Below are positions 61,293 to 64,000 of a DNA stretch of 64,000 bases, in pieces. A program made the position numbers and the translations under genes. Source of the DNA: Hoeflea_A sp965228785 (GTDB taxonomy: Bacteria; Pseudomonadota; Alphaproteobacteria; Rhizobiales; Rhizobiaceae); contig CBDDIF010000002.1 in assembly GCA_965228785.1 (NCBI GenBank), forward strand, positions 2,232,001-2,296,000, in the 5' to 3' direction. The notes below the pieces were generated by a model. That model saw only the letters and a program-made list of their open reading frames with translations. It was not told where the DNA came from and did not search any database. Positions within the stretch are counted from its first letter, which is position 1. The number at the start of each line of letters is the position of its first letter.

Positions 61293-62068
61293 TAGGTCAA
61301 CTTCCTGAATCGGGGCATCCAGCCAAGCCCGGCATCCGTTCCGTTTGCCGGTGAGTATTCGGCCGAGACGATGCCGGTGTAACCGATACGACGCAGCGCC
61401 GTCAGCGCGGCTTCGAAATCGGTGGTTCCGGTACCAGGCTCGCGACGCCCAGGGGCATCTGCAAATTGCACGTGTCCAATGTGGCCATCCGCTTTCTCGA
61501 CCGCGCCGGCAAGATCGGGCTCGGTAATCGCCAGATGGTAGAAGTCGAAAAGGATCGCAAGGTTCGGGTGGTCCGCCCTGGCGAGCACATCAAGCGTGAA
61601 ATCCAGGCCACTCAGGAAAAAGCCGGGCCGGTCTACCCGATTGACCGGCTCGATCATGACGCGCACCCCGATGTCGGCAAATGCGTCCGCAGCGTGGCGG
61701 ATATTCTCCAAATAGATATCCAGGCAGGTTTGCGGATCAGAACTGTCGTCCGGGCGCCCGGCCAGGATATTGACCTGTTTCACACCCAATTGTTTTGCCT
61801 GGGCCATCCCGACGGAGACCGAATCGCGAAAATCCGCCTGGCGACCCGGAAGGGCTGCAAGTCCCACCTCGTCTCCTACACCGCGCGATGTGTTTATCTG
61901 TATGACGCCGATTTTTGCCTGTTCGCAGGCGGTGATGATTCCCTCGATCTCATCATCGTCGACGAACTGGATCTCGACCCACTCGAACCCGGCGCGCGCT
62001 GCATGCCCGATCCGATCCGAAAGGGAGAACTCCGGATAGAGCATTGAAATATTTGCACAATATTCCAT
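61289..62068 (-). CDS. Hydroxypyruvate isomerase-like (Hyi) TIM barrel
   Basis: The 259-aa protein is a xylose-isomerase-like TIM barrel of the hydroxypyruvate isomerase family. It has CANISMLYPEFSLSDRI at the start, VMIEPVNRVDRPGFFLS (catalytic Glu), LFDFYHL, HIGHVQFADAPGRREPGTG, and the second Glu in SAEYSPA. Such enzymes interconvert hydroxypyruvate and tartronate semialdehyde, or other 2-keto-erythronate type intermediates. Together with the HIBADH-like dehydrogenase and the dehydratase it fits sugar-acid degradation. It is the first gene of the set with the hydratase-like gene. Confidence 0.84.
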   Translation of the reverse strand: MEYCANISMLYPEFSLSDRIGHAARAGFEWVEIQFVDDDEIEGIITACEQAKIGVIQINTSRGVGDEVGLAALPGRQADFRDSVSVGMAQAKQLGVKQVNILAGRPDDSSDPQTCLDIYLENIRHAADAFADIGVRVMIEPVNRVDRPGFFLSGLDFTLDVLARADHPNLAILFDFYHLAITEPDLAGAVEKADGHIGHVQFADAPGRREPGTGTTDFEAALTALRRIGYTGIVSAEYSPANGTDAGLGWMPRFRKLTY

Positions 62069-62467
62069 ATCGGCTCTGCCTCGCCTGAGTGAATTGCCGT
62101 TTCTCCATGAGATATTTCAAGTATAAAATATATTCTGTCAAGGCCTGCGGAGCGCGAAGTCGGCGAAATGACGGGCTATAAGGCGTGGATCCAGGCGCTG
62201 CAGCAAGGTCTTTCATCAGGCCCGCCAAATAGGCCGCAGTGGCCGGAGCGCTGTGTCTCAACTTCAAATATTTCCGATCAGAACCAACGATGCGCGCGTT
62301 GCTCCCGCACTGCAGGATTAAGATTACCAACAAAAAATTCGATCAAGCGGCGCTGTCAAGAGCAGAACCGGCTGTCGCATTTGTTCGGACCCGGTTATAG
62401 AGTGGGGGCGCAACCAAATTGCATTCGTGTATAAATGCAAGCAAACAACAAATGGGAGGTTCTCAAA
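62069..62467. other. Divergent intergenic region between Hyi-like and LivJ-like genes
   Basis: These 399 bases hold no supported gene. A minus-strand frame (61953-62333) is open, but mostly in antisense overlap and without any motif. AT-rich tracts around 62110-62140 probably contain the promoter of the Hyi-like gene, and the inverted repeat at 62419-62440 overlaps a TATAAA element before the LivJ-like gene. Confidence 0.45.
62419..62440. promoter_or_regulatory. Inverted repeat overlapping a -10-like box upstream of LivJ-like gene
   Basis: TTGCAT-10 bases-ATGCAA is a perfect 6-base inverted repeat whose spacer contains TATAAA, 28 bases before the ATG of the LivJ-like gene. A repressor site overlapping the promoter is a reasonable reading. 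The regulator is not in the window. Confidence 0.35.
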
Positions 62468-63652
62468 ATGAAAAAACTGCTACTGGCAACGGCCGCCGCG
62501 ACCGCACTACTCGCGGGCACCGCAATTGCTGAAGACGTCAAGGTCGGCGTGATCATGGGCTTCACCGGACCGATTGAATCGCTGACACCGGATATGGCCG
62601 CGGCCGCCGAACTCGCAATGAAGGAAATCAACGACGCCGGCGGCATCATCGACGGGCATATGCTGGTTCCTGTGCGCGGCGATACGACCTGTGTCGATGC
62701 GGCAGCCGCGACGGCCACGGCAGAACGCCTCATCACGTCCGATGGCGTGAAGGCGGTCATGGGCGCGGCATGTTCCGGGGCGACTACCGCAGTCCTGAAC
62801 AACGTCGCAAAGCCAAACGGTGTTGTGATGATTTCTCCGTCGTCCACATCCCCGGCGCTCACACAGGTTGAGGACAACGGTCTGTTCTTCCGGACAGCGC
62901 CGTCGGATGCGCGGCAGGGTCAAATTGCCGCCGACATCATGCACGACCGTGGTGTGAAGTCGATCGCAATCACCTACACCAACAACGACTACGGCAAGGG
63001 CCTGGCTGAAAACATTGCCAAGAGCTTCGAGGCCGCCGGTGGTAAAGTCACAATCACGGCTGCGCATGAGGACGGCAAAGGCGATTACTCAGCCGAAGTC
63101 GGCGCGCTGGCGCAGGCCGGCGGCGATGTCCTGGTTGTTGCGGGTTACGTCGATCAGGGCGGAAAAGGCATCATTCAGTCATCGATCGATGTGGGTGCGT
63201 TCGAAACCTATTTCCTGCCTGACGGCATGATCGGCGATACGCTGTTCGATACGTTTGGCAGCGATATCGACGGGTCGTACGGAACCATTCCCGGTTCGGA
63301 TAGCCCCGGTGCTGGTACATTCTCGGGCATGGCTGAAACCGCCGGCTTCGCAGTCGGACCCTATACGCTCGAGAGTTATGACGCCGCCGCGCTGATCGCC
63401 CTTGCGATGCAGGCTGCCGGTTCAACCAACAGCGCCGACTTCAAAGACAAGGTCCTCGAAGTGGCTAATGCACCTGGTGAAAAGATCTATCCCGGCGAAC
63501 TCGCCAAGGCCCTTCAGATCCTGAAGGACGGTGGTCAGGTCGACTACGTGGGGGCATCGGCCGTCGAACTGATCGGCCCCGGCGAAAGCGCCGGCAACTA
63601 TCGTGAGTTGGAGGTCAAGGACGGCAAAGACACGACCGTCGGCTACCGCTAA
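62468..63652 (+). CDS. Branched-chain amino-acid-type ABC binding protein (LivJ-like)
   Basis: The 394-aa protein starts MKKLLLATAAATALLAGTAIAED (signal peptide). It shows the LivJ/HAAT periplasmic fold: VKVGVIMGFTGPIESLTPDMAAAAELAMKEINDAGGI at the mature start and SSTSPALTQVEDNGLFFRTAPSD near residue 125. The two Cys in GDTTCVDAAAA and GAACSGATT may form a disulfide. Such proteins bind branched-chain or other amino acids, urea or amides. GGGAGG lies ten bases before the ATG. A terminator hairpin separates it from the LivG-like gene. Confidence 0.88.
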   Translation: MKKLLLATAAATALLAGTAIAEDVKVGVIMGFTGPIESLTPDMAAAAELAMKEINDAGGIIDGHMLVPVRGDTTCVDAAAATATAERLITSDGVKAVMGAACSGATTAVLNNVAKPNGVVMISPSSTSPALTQVEDNGLFFRTAPSDARQGQIAADIMHDRGVKSIAITYTNNDYGKGLAENIAKSFEAAGGKVTITAAHEDGKGDYSAEVGALAQAGGDVLVVAGYVDQGGKGIIQSSIDVGAFETYFLPDGMIGDTLFDTFGSDIDGSYGTIPGSDSPGAGTFSGMAETAGFAVGPYTLESYDAAALIALAMQAAGSTNSADFKDKVLEVANAPGEKIYPGELAKALQILKDGGQVDYVGASAVELIGPGESAGNYRELEVKDGKDTTVGYR

Positions 63653-63670
63653 AGCCTCCTGAAGACTGAA

Positions 63671-63697
63671 AGGGCCTGCTACGTCAGGCCCTTTTTC
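63671..63697 (+). terminator. Intercistronic terminator-like hairpin
   Basis: AGGGCCTG-CTACGT-CAGGCCCT is a perfect 8-base stem with a 6-base loop, followed by a run of T residues. It lies 18 bases after the LivJ-like stop and before the LivG start. It may partly terminate transcription, giving more binding protein than transporter, as is common in such operons. Confidence 0.8.
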
Positions 63698-63713
63698 CTA
63701 AGGTCGTCATACC

Positions 63714-64000
63714 ATGATCGTTGTCGAAGACCTGTACAAACACTTCGGCGGCCTGCGCGCCGTCGACGGCGCATCACTGACCATAGAGACCGGGTCAATT
63801 ACCGGACTGATCGGCCCCAATGGTGCCGGCAAAACCACGCTCTTCAATGTGATTGCAGGCCATTTCAAACCGAACTCCGGACGCGTTTTGCTTGACGGTG
63901 AGGACATCACCGGCCTTTCACCGCATGAGCTCTTTTCCAAGGGCCTGCTGCGAACCTTTCAGATCGCTCACGAGTTTTCAACGCTGACCGTGCGGGAAAA
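63714..64000 (+). CDS. Branched-chain amino-acid-type ABC ATPase (LivG-like), 5' part
   Basis: The first 95 codons are present and the gene runs off the right end. The product starts MIVVEDLYKHFGGLRAVDG. It has Walker A GPNGAGKTT (near residue 37) and the Q-loop LLRTFQIAHEFSTLTVRE, all typical of LivG. It would power uptake through LivH/LivM-type permeases, which would lie outside the window. The ATG has AAGG about 11 bases upstream. Confidence 0.9.
   Translation, partial: MIVVEDLYKHFGGLRAVDGASLTIETGSITGLIGPNGAGKTTLFNVIAGHFKPNSGRVLLDGEDITGLSPHELFSKGLLRTFQIAHEFSTLTVRE

Noticed and set aside
61953..62333. 126-aa minus-strand frame upstream of the Hyi-like gene
   Set aside because: Overlaps the Hyi-like gene in another frame and spans an AT-rich promoter region; no start signal or family pattern.
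1..64000. tRNA, rRNA, CRISPR arrays, insertion sequences, phage genes
   Set aside because: Looked for cloverleaf-like segments, regular spaced repeats, transposase motifs and terminal inverted repeats by eye; none was convincing. A tRNAscan, Infernal and ISfinder run would settle it.

Overview
The window looks like chromosomal DNA of a GC-rich alphaproteobacterium, most likely of the Hyphomicrobiales (Rhizobium-type) or a marine relative. Reasons are the MprF/LpiA plus VirJ/AcvB gene pair, the density of ABC and TRAP uptake systems each with its own regulator, an IorAB-type molybdenum oxidase, a NIT-domain chemoreceptor and short ATGA-style gene overlaps. The genus cannot be fixed from the sequence. 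I see no rRNA, tRNA, CRISPR, insertion sequence or phage gene. Roughly 55 genes are supported, and two run off the window ends (a GlpD-like oxidoreductase on the left, LivG on the right).

Layout. 1-2 kb: GlpD-like FAD oxidoreductase and a decayed HxlR-type regulator. 2-8.6 kb: M20 amidohydrolase with a complete Dpp-type peptide ABC transporter whose two ATPases are fused. 8.6-13.7 kb: DHA2 exporter, DUF2164 protein, a secreted unknown and a 909-aa trimeric autotransporter adhesin. 14-20.8 kb: a short S-adenosylhomocysteinase-like protein preceded by a translationally coupled 31-codon ORF, a chemoreceptor split by one in-frame amber codon, a nucleoside deaminase with an ATP-grasp-like enzyme, and a DUF922 lipoprotein. 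20.9-28.2 kb: the Pnkp-Hen1 RNA repair pair, then AcvB and MprF/LpiA (lysyl-phosphatidylglycerol hydrolysis and synthesis). 28.4-29.8 kb: a 496-aa unknown protein. 29.9-36.4 kb: two sulfatases around a TauABC/SsuABC-like transporter and an IclR regulator, probably a sulfated-compound scavenging locus. 36.4-45 kb: DUF3179 protein, small secreted proteins, IorAB oxidase with a LysR regulator, TetR regulator, cytochrome c' and a luciferase-domain protein. 45-53.4 kb: a LacI-controlled sugar ABC operon with sugar isomerase and kinase, divergent from a D-2-hydroxyacid dehydrogenase, a glycine-amidinotransferase-like enzyme and a GST. 53.4-62 kb: a catabolic block (Hyi-type isomerase, 2-keto-4-pentenoate hydratase-like protein, TRAP transporter, IlvD/Edd dehydratase, beta-hydroxyacid dehydrogenase, GntR regulator) ending in a close relative of arylmalonate decarboxylase. 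62.4-64 kb: start of a branched-chain amino-acid type ABC operon.

The most interesting items are the arylmalonate decarboxylase-like gene inside a sugar-acid-style operon with shared GGTATAC palindromes, the amber-split chemoreceptor, the divergent S-adenosylhomocysteinase paralogue, the unknown 496-aa protein beside mprF, and the Pnkp-Hen1 cassette. All functional calls rest on motif recognition by eye. No database search or alignment was run.
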